Under the pieces are notes generated by a model that saw nothing but the letters and a program-made list of their open reading frames with translations, did no database searches and was not told where the DNA came from. Shown piece after piece: positions 35,156 through 44,394 of a DNA stretch of 64,000 nucleotides; the first letter of the stretch is position 1, and every line of letters starts with the position of its first letter. Source of the DNA: Ruegeria arenilitoris (lineage in GTDB: Bacteria > Pseudomonadota > Alphaproteobacteria > Rhodobacterales > Rhodobacteraceae); NCBI RefSeq assembly GCF_013035315.1, contig NZ_WQHP01000012.1, forward strand, positions 52,987 through 116,986, written 5' to 3'. The position numbers and the translations under genes are program-made.

Positions 35156-35974
35156 TTAATCGCCAAGCTTGGCGTGGACTTCGTCCAGGTCAATTTCACC
35201 AATCGGCATTTTGTTAGCCGGGTTTTCGAAATCGTATTTGAACAGTTCGAAATCCTGTTTGTAGATTTCGTAGACAAGATGCATCGAAAGATCGTCGAAG
35301 TAGTCCTCGACCGGATGGGCACGTTTCGGTCCGTGCCCTTCGGACTCATTGAAACGCGGAATCTCGGCAAGGTTCACCGCGTGGGGCGTCTGCAATTCGT
35401 CCAGCACATTCTGCATGCCGTCATTGAATTTCTCGGTCCAGAAAATCTGATCGTAACGCCCGCCATTCACAATGAAGGTCGAAACGTGACCGGACATGGC
35501 TGACCAGTGAATGTCGGGATCCATCGGGCGCCGCCAGCGGATCGTGTCGCGCGCAAACAGCAGGAAACGGCGAAAGCTGGCGATCTGATCGAACTCTCCC
35601 TTGCCGTCATCACCACCAACCTCGATCCCGTAGTTGTAGATCAAAGTGGGGACCAGATTGCCCCGATACCGTTTGCCGTTGCGCTGGATGCCGCAAATCT
35701 TGTCGAAGAAAGAACTTAGAATCCGGGTGTAGGGATTGCGCACACAGGTAAAGGCCAGCGACTTGTGATCCCGCACATTGCCCGAAATCTGCGCCTGACT
35801 AGGGCCGAACGCCCACTTGTGCATCCCGTCTTTGGCGTCGTGAATGTCGCCATCAAAGAACCGCCCATGATCCGAGTAGTACATGATCTGACCAATGGTC
35901 GAGCACGCGCATTTAGGCACAACACGGTAAACCATGCTTTCGCTCTCGGTCATCCATGTACCGGGAAAACCCAT
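35156..35974 (-). CDS. Sulfotransferase family protein
   Basis: The 272-residue product has the 5'-phosphosulfate loop V-P-K-C-A-C-S-T-I near residue 20 and the 3'-phosphate region T-C-V-R-N-P-Y-T-R-I-L near 78, typical of PAPS-dependent carbohydrate sulfotransferases (Sulfotransfer_2-like). The ATG at 35974 was chosen because AAGGAGG lies at the right distance upstream; an in-frame GTG 30 bases earlier is possible. No signal peptide is present, so it acts in the cytoplasm, presumably on a polysaccharide precursor. It is divergent from the GT14-like glycosyltransferase, which makes a shared role in surface glycan decoration likely. Confidence 0.82.
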   Translation of the reverse strand: MGFPGTWMTESESMVYRVVPKCACSTIGQIMYYSDHGRFFDGDIHDAKDGMHKWAFGPSQAQISGNVRDHKSLAFTCVRNPYTRILSSFFDKICGIQRNGKRYRGNLVPTLIYNYGIEVGGDDGKGEFDQIASFRRFLLFARDTIRWRRPMDPDIHWSAMSGHVSTFIVNGGRYDQIFWTEKFNDGMQNVLDELQTPHAVNLAEIPRFNESEGHGPKRAHPVEDYFDDLSMHLVYEIYKQDFELFKYDFENPANKMPIGEIDLDEVHAKLGD

Positions 35975-36118
35975 CCGCTGCGCCTCCTTTGCTGGCCTGG
36001 TCACATAATCGACACGCCAGCATTTGACACCAAAAAACCAAAAATATTCTGTTTATTCAATCGCTCATCCTCAGTATCACGGTTGGAAACGGGCAGAAAC
36101 GGAAAACAATAGGCCAAA

Positions 36119-37696
36119 ATGGCTAGGATTGCGTATATATTGCTGTGCCACAAAGACCCTGACGCAATCATTGCGCAGGCCAACCAGCTGACGGCAGCCG
36201 GGGATTGCATGGCCATCCATTTCGATGCGCGGGCAAGCTCGGCGGCCTATGCGCGCATTCGCGAGGCCTTGAAAACCAATCCAAATGTCACTTTTGCCGC
36301 CAAACGCATCAAATGCGGTTGGGGCGCGTGGTCTCTGGTTCAGGCCACGCTTAACGCCGTAGAGGCCGCCGTCGGCGCCTTTCCCCGCGCCACCCATTTC
36401 TACATGGTGTCCGGGGATTGCATGCCAATCAAATCGGCTGAGTACATCCACGAGTTTCTGGATCATCGCGACCACGATTTCATCGAAAGCCACGACTTCT
36501 TGGAAAGCAACTGGATCAAGACCGGCATGGTCGAGGATCGCCTGATCTATCGGCACTATTTCAACGAACGCACGCAGGCCAAGCTGTTTTACGGTTCTTA
36601 CAACCTGCAAAAAAAGTTTGGCCTGACGCGCGAAATTCCTTCGGACATTCAGGTCATGATCGGCAGCCAATGGTGGTGCCTGCGTCGCCGTACGATTGAA
36701 ATGATCCTGGATTTTCTGAAAAAGCGACCGGATGTGAAACGGTTCTTCTCGACCACCTGGATTCCGGACGAGACCTTTTTTCAGACACTGGTGCGCCACC
36801 TGATCCCCAAAACCGAGATTGAAAACCGCACCCCGACATTCCTGATGTTCTCCGACTACGGGATGCCTGTGACGTTCTACAACGATCACTACGATCTGCT
36901 ACTGGGACAAGACTATCTGTTCGCCCGCAAGGTCAGCCCCGAAGCCCACGAGCTGAAAGACAGGCTGGGCGATCTGTACGCCGCCGAAGGCGAGACTTTT
37001 CACATCTCGAACGAAGGGCGCAATCTCTACGGCTTTTTGACCGGGCGCGGCCGGGTCGGACGGCGATATGCTCAACGATTTTGGGAAGCGGGCAATACAC
37101 TGGGTCCTGAGCGCGAAGTATTTCTGGTCGTGTGCAAGAAATGGCACGTGGCCAAGCGGCTGGTGGATCAGATCGTCTTGGAAACGAATATCCCCTGCGT
37201 GGAATACCTGTTCAACGAAGAAGACACTGTCCTACCCGATCTGGGCGGCATTGAATCAACGCTGGCCAAGCGAACACGCCACAGGCGCGCAGTGGTTCGG
37301 ATGCTGTTCGAAAGCTTCGACTCGAACAGGCTGGTTTTTTGTGTGGACCCTGCAGATCTCGACATCATTCAGGATTTCTGCGCGGTGCAAGCCCGCAGCC
37401 ATGTGCTGGATATCGAGTGTGAGTACTCCGATGACTATCTGATCGGTCACGCCCGCCGCGTGGGTCTGGCCGGAGAAAGCACCCCGCGGGACGCCGTAGC
37501 CCGGCTTGTCCCAGCGCTGCGAAACTCACTGGCGCACGAATCCGAACTGATCCGAGAGGCCGAGTTCGACGGCTATGTCCGCCTGAGAGAAAGCAACTCT
37601 CACACCGAAAACGAAGCCGCAATTGCCGAGTTTCTGGGTGTTTCACAGGACAAGGCGCACGCCATCATGCGCCTTGATTACCTGTTCGCGGATTGA
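36119..37696 (+). CDS. Beta-1,6-N-acetylglucosaminyltransferase-like protein (GT14) with extra C-terminal domain
   Basis: The 525-residue product has an N-terminal core-2/I-branching type domain (about residues 1-290). It begins I-A-Y-I-L-L-C-H-K-D-P and has H-F-D-A-R-A-S near 35, V-S-G-D-C-M-P-I near 97 and Q-W-W-C-L-R-R near 182. The second part (about 330-525) looks like a separate domain found fused to bacterial GT14 proteins (DUF5928-type); its function is unknown. It has no membrane segment. With the divergent sulfotransferase it suggests synthesis of a sulfated surface glycan. It ends 25 bases before the convergent aldehyde dehydrogenase gene. Confidence 0.82.
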   Translation: MARIAYILLCHKDPDAIIAQANQLTAAGDCMAIHFDARASSAAYARIREALKTNPNVTFAAKRIKCGWGAWSLVQATLNAVEAAVGAFPRATHFYMVSGDCMPIKSAEYIHEFLDHRDHDFIESHDFLESNWIKTGMVEDRLIYRHYFNERTQAKLFYGSYNLQKKFGLTREIPSDIQVMIGSQWWCLRRRTIEMILDFLKKRPDVKRFFSTTWIPDETFFQTLVRHLIPKTEIENRTPTFLMFSDYGMPVTFYNDHYDLLLGQDYLFARKVSPEAHELKDRLGDLYAAEGETFHISNEGRNLYGFLTGRGRVGRRYAQRFWEAGNTLGPEREVFLVVCKKWHVAKRLVDQIVLETNIPCVEYLFNEEDTVLPDLGGIESTLAKRTRHRRAVVRMLFESFDSNRLVFCVDPADLDIIQDFCAVQARSHVLDIECEYSDDYLIGHARRVGLAGESTPRDAVARLVPALRNSLAHESELIREAEFDGYVRLRESNSHTENEAAIAEFLGVSQDKAHAIMRLDYLFAD

Positions 37697-37715
37697 TCCC
37701 GCCGCTCCGGCGGGA
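37697..37715. terminator. Hairpin between convergent glycosyltransferase and dehydrogenase genes
   Basis: An 8-bp perfect stem (TCCCGCCG with CGGCGGGA) with a CTC loop begins at the first base after the glycosyltransferase stop. There is no T-run. Confidence 0.5.
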
Positions 37716-37720
37716 CCAGT

Positions 37721-39232
37721 TCAGATGTCGAATTTAACACCCTGGGCCAAAGGCAGCTCGGCCGAATAGTTCACCGTGTTGGTCTGCCGCCGCATATAGG
37801 CTTTCCAAGCGTCCGAGCCGCTTTCGCGCCCACCGCCAGTTTCTTTCTCGCCACCAAAGGCACCGCCGATTTCCGCACCCGAGGGGCCGATATTGACGTT
37901 TGCGATCCCGCAATCCGAACCAGCTGCCGTCAGGAATTGTTCCGCCTCGCGCATGTTCAGGGTGAACACGCAGGACGACAAACCTTGGGGTACGTCATTC
38001 TGCAGATCGATCGCATCGTCAAAATCGTCATAGCCCATGACATACAGGATCGGCGCGAAGGTTTCGGTTTTCACGACTGCTGTCTGGCCCGGCATCTCGA
38101 CGATCGCGGGCTCCATATAGAAACCTGCCGGAACGTCTTCTGTCACACGCTTGCCGCCAAATACGGTCCCGCCTTCGGCCTTGGCGGCCTCTAGCGCTGC
38201 GGTCATGGCCGCGCCCGAGGCTTCATCCACCAGCGGGCCAACCAGGGTGCCTTCGGCCAGCGGGTTGCCGATGGGCAGACCAGCATAAGCCTTTTTCAGG
38301 CGGCCCACCAGTTCCTCGCGGATCGAATTGTGCACGATAAGGCGGCGCAACGTGGTGCAGCGCTGGCCAGCCGTACCAACAGCCGAGAATACAATCGCTC
38401 GGACAGCCATTTCCAGATCCGCCGAGGGGCCAACGATCATCGCGTTGTTGCCGCCGAGTTCCAGAATGCACTTGCCAAAGCGCTGCGCGACAATGGGTGC
38501 AACCGCACGGCCCATCCGGGTCGAGCCGGTGGCCGAGATCACGGGCACCTCTTCGCTGGCGACCAGAGCTTCACCCAGCGCGGCACCACCGATCAGCGTT
38601 TGCAGCAGCCCGTCAGGCGCATCACCAAACCGAGCCAAAGCGCGTTCAAAGATCTTTTGACAGGCCATCGCGGTCAGCGGCGTTTTCTCGGACGGTTTCC
38701 AGATCACGGGATCACCGCAGACTAACGCCAAAGCCGCATTCCATGACCAGACCGCGACCGGGAAGTTGAAGGCAGAGATCACGCCAACCGGACCCGCGGG
38801 ATGCCATGTCTCCATCATCCGGTGGCCGGGGCGTTCGGAAGCGATTGTCAGACCATAAAGCTGCCGCGAAAGGCCCACGGCAAAGTCGCAGATATCGATC
38901 ATCTCTTGCACTTCGCCCAGACCTTCGGATGTGATCTTGCCAGCTTCCCAGCTGACCAGCGCCCCCAGATCGTCTTTGGCGGCGCGGAGCTCCTCACCCA
39001 AAAGGCGGATCAACTCGCCGCGTTGCGGGGCCGGCACCACGCGCCAAGCTTTGAATGCTGCTTTTGCACGGGCGAACACCGCGTCCATCTCGGACGCTGG
39101 TGTCTCGTGCACCTCAGCCAATACGCTGCCGTCGATGGGCGATGTAACCTTGAGCGTACCGCCGGTCAGATCGGCCTCGGTCAGGTCCAGATTTGCCAAT
39201 GTGGTTTGGGCTGTCATTACGATGTCTTTCAT
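37721..39232 (-). CDS. L-aminoadipate-semialdehyde / piperideine-6-carboxylate dehydrogenase (ALDH7 family)
   Basis: The 503-residue product is of ALDH7 type. Motifs are I-S-A-F-N-F-P-V-A-V-W-S-W-N near 153, the general-base Glu in L-E-L-G-G-N-N-A near 260, and the catalytic Cys in G-Q-R-C-T-T-L-R-R near 294. F-N-F-P-V-A-V followed by W-N-A-A-L-A is the antiquitin/AmaB pattern. It oxidises 2-aminoadipate semialdehyde, the open form of piperideine-6-carboxylate, to 2-aminoadipate with NAD. Its gene follows the lysine dehydrogenase gene by 3 bases, which supplies exactly this substrate. An alternative ATG lies five codons inside. Confidence 0.9.
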   Translation of the reverse strand: MKDIVMTAQTTLANLDLTEADLTGGTLKVTSPIDGSVLAEVHETPASEMDAVFARAKAAFKAWRVVPAPQRGELIRLLGEELRAAKDDLGALVSWEAGKITSEGLGEVQEMIDICDFAVGLSRQLYGLTIASERPGHRMMETWHPAGPVGVISAFNFPVAVWSWNAALALVCGDPVIWKPSEKTPLTAMACQKIFERALARFGDAPDGLLQTLIGGAALGEALVASEEVPVISATGSTRMGRAVAPIVAQRFGKCILELGGNNAMIVGPSADLEMAVRAIVFSAVGTAGQRCTTLRRLIVHNSIREELVGRLKKAYAGLPIGNPLAEGTLVGPLVDEASGAAMTAALEAAKAEGGTVFGGKRVTEDVPAGFYMEPAIVEMPGQTAVVKTETFAPILYVMGYDDFDDAIDLQNDVPQGLSSCVFTLNMREAEQFLTAAGSDCGIANVNIGPSGAEIGGAFGGEKETGGGRESGSDAWKAYMRRQTNTVNYSAELPLAQGVKFDI

Positions 39233-39235
39233 ATC

Positions 39236-40342
39236 TCAGGCCGCCTTGTTCTGTTCGGTTACGTCGCCAGCCCTATAGAGCCGGCCAAATTCGGTGTTGA
39301 GGAAATCGGCAAGCTTCACCTGTTCTTGCCGGACAAAGCCTTTTGCGGGCAGCGCGCCGGTTCGCATCAGATCGACGACACCCAGAACGCCTGCGGCGGT
39401 GGTTACCTGAATGGCGCTCCAGACCTGTCCGTTGATGGTGCGGGCAAAGCTTTTGTTGATCAGGGATTTCTCGCGTAGCGCGCCATCGATCATGCCCTTT
39501 GCGGTGCAATAGACCAGCACCACATCCTGATCGGTGCGCGGCAGCGCGGTTTCAAAGATGTCTTTCAGCAGATCGCGGCGACGTTCCAACCCCAGATCAT
39601 GCAGCAACAGTTTCAGGATTTCGCAATGGCCCGGGTAGCGGATTGATCGGTACGACACCGCCCTTGCCTTGCCGTCCAAGGTTTCGGGCAGGGTTCCCAA
39701 ACCGCCGGAGGTGTTGAAGCATTCATACTCCACCCCATCATGACCCAGCAGTTCGTAGTCCTCCAGCGGGGCGGTCTTGACGCGTTCGCCATTCACGATG
39801 GCATCGCAGGGGTTACAGTATTCGTTGATCAGGCCATCGGTGGACCAAGTCAGATTGTATTTCAGCGCGTTGGTCGGATAAAGCGGCAGCGCCCCGACCC
39901 GCATATGCAGGCTGTCCAATTCGTCGAATTCCGAGGCCAAAGACGCTCCGGCGATCCCGACAAAACCGGGTGCCAGACCGCATTGCGGCATAAAGGCGGT
40001 TTCGCTGTCTTTCGCCAGATCGCGCACCGCATTGGTGGCCGCCACATCCTCGGTCAGGTCAAAGTAATGCGCACCAGCTGTTTTCGCCGCCTTTGCAATC
40101 TTGGGCGTCAGGAAAAACGGGGCCGCCGAAATCACGGCATCAAAGCCTATCAACCCCTGGGTCAGCTGTGTATCGTCCTCCACATCAATCTGGCGGGTCG
40201 AAACTCCCTGCTTGTTCAGGGCTGATAACGCGGCAAGATCACGATCGGCCACTGTGACCGAGTAGTTTGACGATGACTTCAGCAGGGTTGCGATCATCTG
40301 ACCGATCTTTCCTGCTCCGATGATACAAATGTTCCAGCTCAA
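39236..40342 (-). CDS. Lysine 6-dehydrogenase-like protein (saccharopine dehydrogenase fold)
   Basis: The 368-residue product begins (TTG)[14 protein letters not shown], with the Rossmann G-x-G-x-x-G near residue 8. It carries the saccharopine-dehydrogenase/LysDH pattern A-A-P-F-F-L-T near 78, H-Y-F-D-L-T-E-D near 98 and C-G-L-A-P-G-F near 122. The TTG start at 40342 was chosen because GAGGAGG lies 6 bases upstream. LysDH enzymes deaminate lysine at the epsilon position to the semialdehyde that cyclises to piperideine-6-carboxylate, the substrate of the next gene. Together they convert lysine to 2-aminoadipate without the saccharopine route. Substrate assignment rests on family and neighbour. 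Confidence 0.85.
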   Translation of the reverse strand: MSWNICIIGAGKIGQMIATLLKSSSNYSVTVADRDLAALSALNKQGVSTRQIDVEDDTQLTQGLIGFDAVISAAPFFLTPKIAKAAKTAGAHYFDLTEDVAATNAVRDLAKDSETAFMPQCGLAPGFVGIAGASLASEFDELDSLHMRVGALPLYPTNALKYNLTWSTDGLINEYCNPCDAIVNGERVKTAPLEDYELLGHDGVEYECFNTSGGLGTLPETLDGKARAVSYRSIRYPGHCEILKLLLHDLGLERRRDLLKDIFETALPRTDQDVVLVYCTAKGMIDGALREKSLINKSFARTINGQVWSAIQVTTAAGVLGVVDLMRTGALPAKGFVRQEQVKLADFLNTEFGRLYRAGDVTEQNKAA

Positions 40343-40755
40343 AGCGCGCCTCCTCTTTCGTTTGCGAAAAGTATGAGGCCCCACCTGTTCGAAACGTAGG
40401 CGCAATCTTGACGAAACCGAAGGTATTGTCGTCAATATGTCGAGAAATCTGACATATTGACGTATCGATGGAACGCTGCTTTTTGTCCGTGGCCGAGGCC
40501 ATTTCCAACTCGCGGTTGCAACGTCACCTGACAAATCAACAAGCCCAGTGATTTTTATATTCAAATATTATACGGTGCATTCAATTGGGCCGTATTGTTC
40601 GCACATATCAAACTGTTCGGTCGGCCCGCCCAGCGCCCAAACATGGCCTGGCCGGTTACTTTTTCGTCCGGCCAATAGGGGCTGATCCAACACTATAGGG
40701 TCTAGCGTTGGGGTTTTCTGATTTTAATCGCGACGACGTTCAGGGGGGACAAGGC
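40343..40755. other. Divergent intergenic region between lysine operon and the multidomain gene
   Basis: This 413-base gap holds the palindrome at 40430-40462 and an A+T-rich stretch near 40550-40600 (ATTTTTATATTCAAATATTA) that may include promoter elements for either side. I see no gene in it. A TTG-started frame beginning at 40708 is only the upstream extension of the multidomain gene. Confidence 0.5.
40430..40462. promoter_or_regulatory. Perfect palindrome, candidate operator of the lysine catabolic operon
   Basis: CGTCAATATGTC and GACATATTGACG form a 12-bp perfect inverted repeat with a 9-base spacer, 88 bases upstream of the lysine dehydrogenase start. Its size would suit an Lrp/AsnC-type or other dimeric regulator. 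Confidence 0.72.
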
Positions 40756-43700
40756 GTGCCAAAAGATCCAATTGAAAGCTCAACATCATTCGAACCAACC
40801 CAAGATGACCTGAAACTGATAAACGAGGTTCTGCCCGCGCAGGACCCATCGGTCATCCATTCGAAATTCGAGTATTTTGAAGTGTCCGAAGACACAACGC
40901 TGCCCTCGCTCGGTATGTTTGTCGTGCTCGGCGGCGAGGTTCAGTTGCGGCAGGGTGACAACGTTCTGGCAACTGCAGATACCGGAGATTACTTCTACGA
41001 AGAGCATCTGGAAATCTACGATATTCCCGTCAGCCTCGAGGCGCACGCAATGCCCGGCACAAGACTGGCCTATTTGTCCAGACATCAATGGTCCGCGATC
41101 CCGAAACATATCCGCGACGCCTGTTACGACACGCTTTTTGGCGATCTGGTCAGCGTCCATCTGCAAAATTATCAGCAGCCGATCAATTGCTGCAGCGTGA
41201 CAGCTGCCGCGCTTAGTATGTCTGCTCTTGGCTTCAGCTACGAAGTCAACGACATCTTTCGCGAATGCGGTTTGCCGACGTCGTTTGTCGTGAATGACGG
41301 CATCTCTCTGGGCGAGCTCTACGACGTCGCCTGCACCTTTATCCACAGTCAGGGACTACGGGACGTGATCCAGGTTCAGGCCTATTTCATGGATGAGGCC
41401 ACAACCTCGGCCGAACTGTTGTCGGAGGCGATCGACGAATCCAACCGGTTGGGCGGAGACAACGACATCCTTGTGGCGAACTTTCAGGTCGGCGTTGCCC
41501 ACGGCAAGGACAACATGCCCGGTGGTCACTTTGCGATCATCGCCAAATGCAATCGCAGCACCGGGTTGGTGCATATGATGGATGTGCACCCCGAAAAATA
41601 CGGCAAGCTGTGGGTCACCACAATCGACCGGTTATGGGCCGGGATGTCCGACCGCGACGGGACCTCGATGCGGTCGCGCGGGATGCTGCGGTTTTCAGCG
41701 CGCGAGGCTGTGAAAACGCATCTGCAAACGCTGAAACAAGACTGCAACTATGTCGACAGCACCCGCTATCTGGCCAAGGACCCAAAGAAGCGGCGCAACC
41801 TGTTCCGGCGTGCCAGCCCGAACATGAATTCGCTGGGCGTTTTGGCCGAAAGTCTGGCCATTCTTGGGGATGAGATCGTCGATGAAGACAAGCTTCTGTT
41901 CGCCACAGAGACCGATCTGAGCGATAAGCTCAGCCGGGTATCGACCGCCAAGGAAATGCACGATTTGGCGCAGCGCTATCTTGCCCAGTCACAAGTCGAG
42001 CACTTAGGCAGCGCCTTCCGCAGCTATGCCCAACGCCCCGTGGATGATCACACCACCCCGGAGGAATGGTTCTGCGACCGGTTGCGCGGGTTGAACAAGG
42101 CGCACGACCGGCACTTGATGATCAACATCGATTTCAACCGCGTCCTTGGGTTCGAAGTCATCCGCCCACCAGCAAACGTGTACCGCGAAACAGCTTTATT
42201 GGAGGAATTCTGGTGCTTGTGCATCGCCTATGACGAAGAGACCGATCTCGTGACCGTCGTGGACATGAGCCCGGCGACCTCTCAGGTCTGGCAAGCGCCA
42301 CGGGAAAACATCTTTCGTGGCTTGCGCGACCTGAAGGACCCGGCGCTTTTGGTGATCGAAGAGCGCGAGCCACCCGAAGACCCCAGCGACGTGGCCACCA
42401 TCGTCAAGAACAACGCGATTGTTTTGTTCTATGCCGATGAAGACCCTTGGTCCTACATGCTGCGCAGTATCCTTGCCAATATCGGCATCACGACGATCAA
42501 GCTGATCGACGTCGAAGGGCATGGTGCCAATGTCATGAAGATGCGGCGACAACTCACCGCGATGACAGGCAAGGAAACCGTCCCTTATCTGTTTTTCCAA
42601 GGTGAGTGTCTGGGGCGTCGAAACGACATCGTGGACAGCATTCTCAAGGGTCACTTTCAGAAACGGGTGTTCGAAGCCGGGCTGCCGGTCTTGCTGCGCC
42701 ATCAGTCCCCCAGTCTGGACAACAATATCTTTGGCTACCCCAAAGGTGGACTGACTGAACCGCCCAGCGAAAAGCGTAATGTGCTGCTGTGTGCCTGCGG
42801 ATCTTCTGCCGCCGACAAGGTGCCGCAACTGGTCAAAAAGATCACCGCAGCGGGCCACAACGTAAAGCTCATCCCTTCCGTTTCAGCCGAGAAGTTCTTT
42901 CGCGATATCGAGATCGAAAAGGGTGTCGAGATTGAAAGAGGGTATGAGCCCGAAAAGGTCGAGGACTACATTTCGCACAACGACTATTACCGCGATGACG
43001 ACGAATGGAACTTCCGTTACACCAAGTTCGGGATGCCTCTGCGCGCCTCGCATCTTGCGCTGTGTGACTGGGCCGATTGCGTGATCGTGGCCCCTGTAAC
43101 CTGCAACACGATGGGCAAGATCGCCAACGGGATCGCCGATAACCTGCTGACCTCGGTCTTTGTCGCGTGGCAGTACAGGAACAAGCCCGCCATCCTTTGC
43201 CCGGCGTGTAACACCAATATGTGGAACAACGTTACGACCCAGCGGAACGTCGAAAAACTGCGCGATCTGGGCGTTGATCTGGTCGGCCCGCGCAAGGGGC
43301 GGTTATCGAATGGCATGATGGGGATCGGCATGATGGCCACCCCGGACCAGATCATGGAGGTGCTTGACGAAGCTTTCGAAGAGCTGGCGGATCAAGAACA
43401 CAACATTTGCAAATGGGCGCAAGAGGCCGCCGCATCTGACGACTTTGCGCAGTGGCGCCGCGTGTTCGACGCTGTCGACAAGGGCATGGCCGGGATCGAC
43501 ATCGTTGACGACCACAATGGCGACACGCTGCTGCACTATGCGGCGGGCGGCGAAGGTGAGTTGCACGAGAACGGGAAGGGTCTTGGAAAACCCGACCTGG
43601 AGGCCGCGCAGGAACTGATAAACCGCGGTATCAACGTAAATGCGACCAACGACCATGGATTTACCAGCCTGCATGTGGCGGTGATGAACAACTCGGTCGA

Positions 43701-44394
43701 GATGGTGAAAACCCTGCTGGGCGCGGAAGGCATTGATGCAAGCGCCTGTATTCACTTTTTGCAGAACCCAAAGAACGCGATGGATGTCCGGGACGCAAAC
43801 ATCTCGGACGACGTGCTCGGGATGCTGAGTGACTGGGCCAACACCCACACCCTGACCGAGATCGAAGAAGAGGACGAAGACGAACTGGTCGATGATCGGG
43901 AACGCACCTACCTCTACTTCACTTACGGCTCATTGAAGAAAGGCTTTCCCAACCACGAAGCCCATGCCGAGGTTTTGGACGATTTCGTGGGCGAGGCCGT
44001 CACCCGGCAACGCATGCCCCTGATCGTCCCGCACGAGCCGCATTGTGACAATCCGAACTGCGGTTTCCTGCACCGGATGGCCACGTTGGTCGACCAGAAA
44101 GGACGCGGCAAACCGATCCGTGGTGAGGTGTATCGGGTGACATCCTCTGGGTTAAAAGAACTGGACCAGCTCGAAGGTTACCACGGGCCCGGATCGCCCG
44201 AGAATGTTTATGTCCGCAAGCGGATCAACGTTCTGATTAACGGTGTAAAAAAACCGGCCTATGCCTATGTGATCGCGCACCCCACCAAGTACCTGGATCA
44301 ATGGGAGGCAGGAACGTCCGGAATTGTCGCGGAATACACTTTGGACATGGCCACAGGGACGCCAAAACCGGGCTTCCAGCCGCCTAGTGCCTGA
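40756..44394 (+). CDS. Giant multidomain protein: CNB-like, phytochelatin synthase-like, glutaredoxin-like, PPC decarboxylase-like flavoprotein, ankyrin, gamma-glutamylcyclotransferase
   Basis: The product has about 1212 residues if started at the GTG at 40756, which has AGGGGGG upstream; a TTG at 40708 would add 16. Domains in order: 25-115, cyclic-nucleotide-binding-like beta-roll (M-F-V-V-L-G-G-E-V-Q-L), but the phosphate-binding Arg of the cassette seems missing. 130-330, phytochelatin-synthase fold with triad Cys145 (Q-P-I-N-C-C), His258 (G-G-H-F) and Asp276 (M-M-D-V); the 18-residue His-Asp spacing equals that of plant PCS. 420-540, a second copy of the PCS half, Asp kept, His lost. 553-640, glutaredoxin-like with D-P-W-S in place of C-P-Y-C but T-V-P kept. 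673-870, flavoprotein with His766 and P-A-C-N-T-N-M-W. 921-990, ankyrin repeats. 1050-1190, cyclotransferase with Y-G-S-L and Glu1140. It has no signal peptide or membrane segment. Confidence 0.85.
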   Translation: MPKDPIESSTSFEPTQDDLKLINEVLPAQDPSVIHSKFEYFEVSEDTTLPSLGMFVVLGGEVQLRQGDNVLATADTGDYFYEEHLEIYDIPVSLEAHAMPGTRLAYLSRHQWSAIPKHIRDACYDTLFGDLVSVHLQNYQQPINCCSVTAAALSMSALGFSYEVNDIFRECGLPTSFVVNDGISLGELYDVACTFIHSQGLRDVIQVQAYFMDEATTSAELLSEAIDESNRLGGDNDILVANFQVGVAHGKDNMPGGHFAIIAKCNRSTGLVHMMDVHPEKYGKLWVTTIDRLWAGMSDRDGTSMRSRGMLRFSAREAVKTHLQTLKQDCNYVDSTRYLAKDPKKRRNLFRRASPNMNSLGVLAESLAILGDEIVDEDKLLFATETDLSDKLSRVSTAKEMHDLAQRYLAQSQVEHLGSAFRSYAQRPVDDHTTPEEWFCDRLRGLNKAHDRHLMINIDFNRVLGFEVIRPPANVYRETALLEEFWCLCIAYDEETDLVTVVDMSPATSQVWQAPRENIFRGLRDLKDPALLVIEEREPPEDPSDVATIVKNNAIVLFYADEDPWSYMLRSILANIGITTIKLIDVEGHGANVMKMRRQLTAMTGKETVPYLFFQGECLGRRNDIVDSILKGHFQKRVFEAGLPVLLRHQSPSLDNNIFGYPKGGLTEPPSEKRNVLLCACGSSAADKVPQLVKKITAAGHNVKLIPSVSAEKFFRDIEIEKGVEIERGYEPEKVEDYISHNDYYRDDDEWNFRYTKFGMPLRASHLALCDWADCVIVAPVTCNTMGKIANGIADNLLTSVFVAWQYRNKPAILCPACNTNMWNNVTTQRNVEKLRDLGVDLVGPRKGRLSNGMMGIGMMATPDQIMEVLDEAFEELADQEHNICKWAQEAAASDDFAQWRRVFDAVDKGMAGIDIVDDHNGDTLLHYAAGGEGELHENGKGLGKPDLEAAQELINRGINVNATNDHGFTSLHVAVMNNSVEMVKTLLGAEGIDASACIHFLQNPKNAMDVRDANISDDVLGMLSDWANTHTLTEIEEEDEDELVDDRERTYLYFTYGSLKKGFPNHEAHAEVLDDFVGEAVTRQRMPLIVPHEPHCDNPNCGFLHRMATLVDQKGRGKPIRGEVYRVTSSGLKELDQLEGYHGPGSPENVYVRKRINVLINGVKKPAYAYVIAHPTKYLDQWEAGTSGIVAEYTLDMATGTPKPGFQPPSA

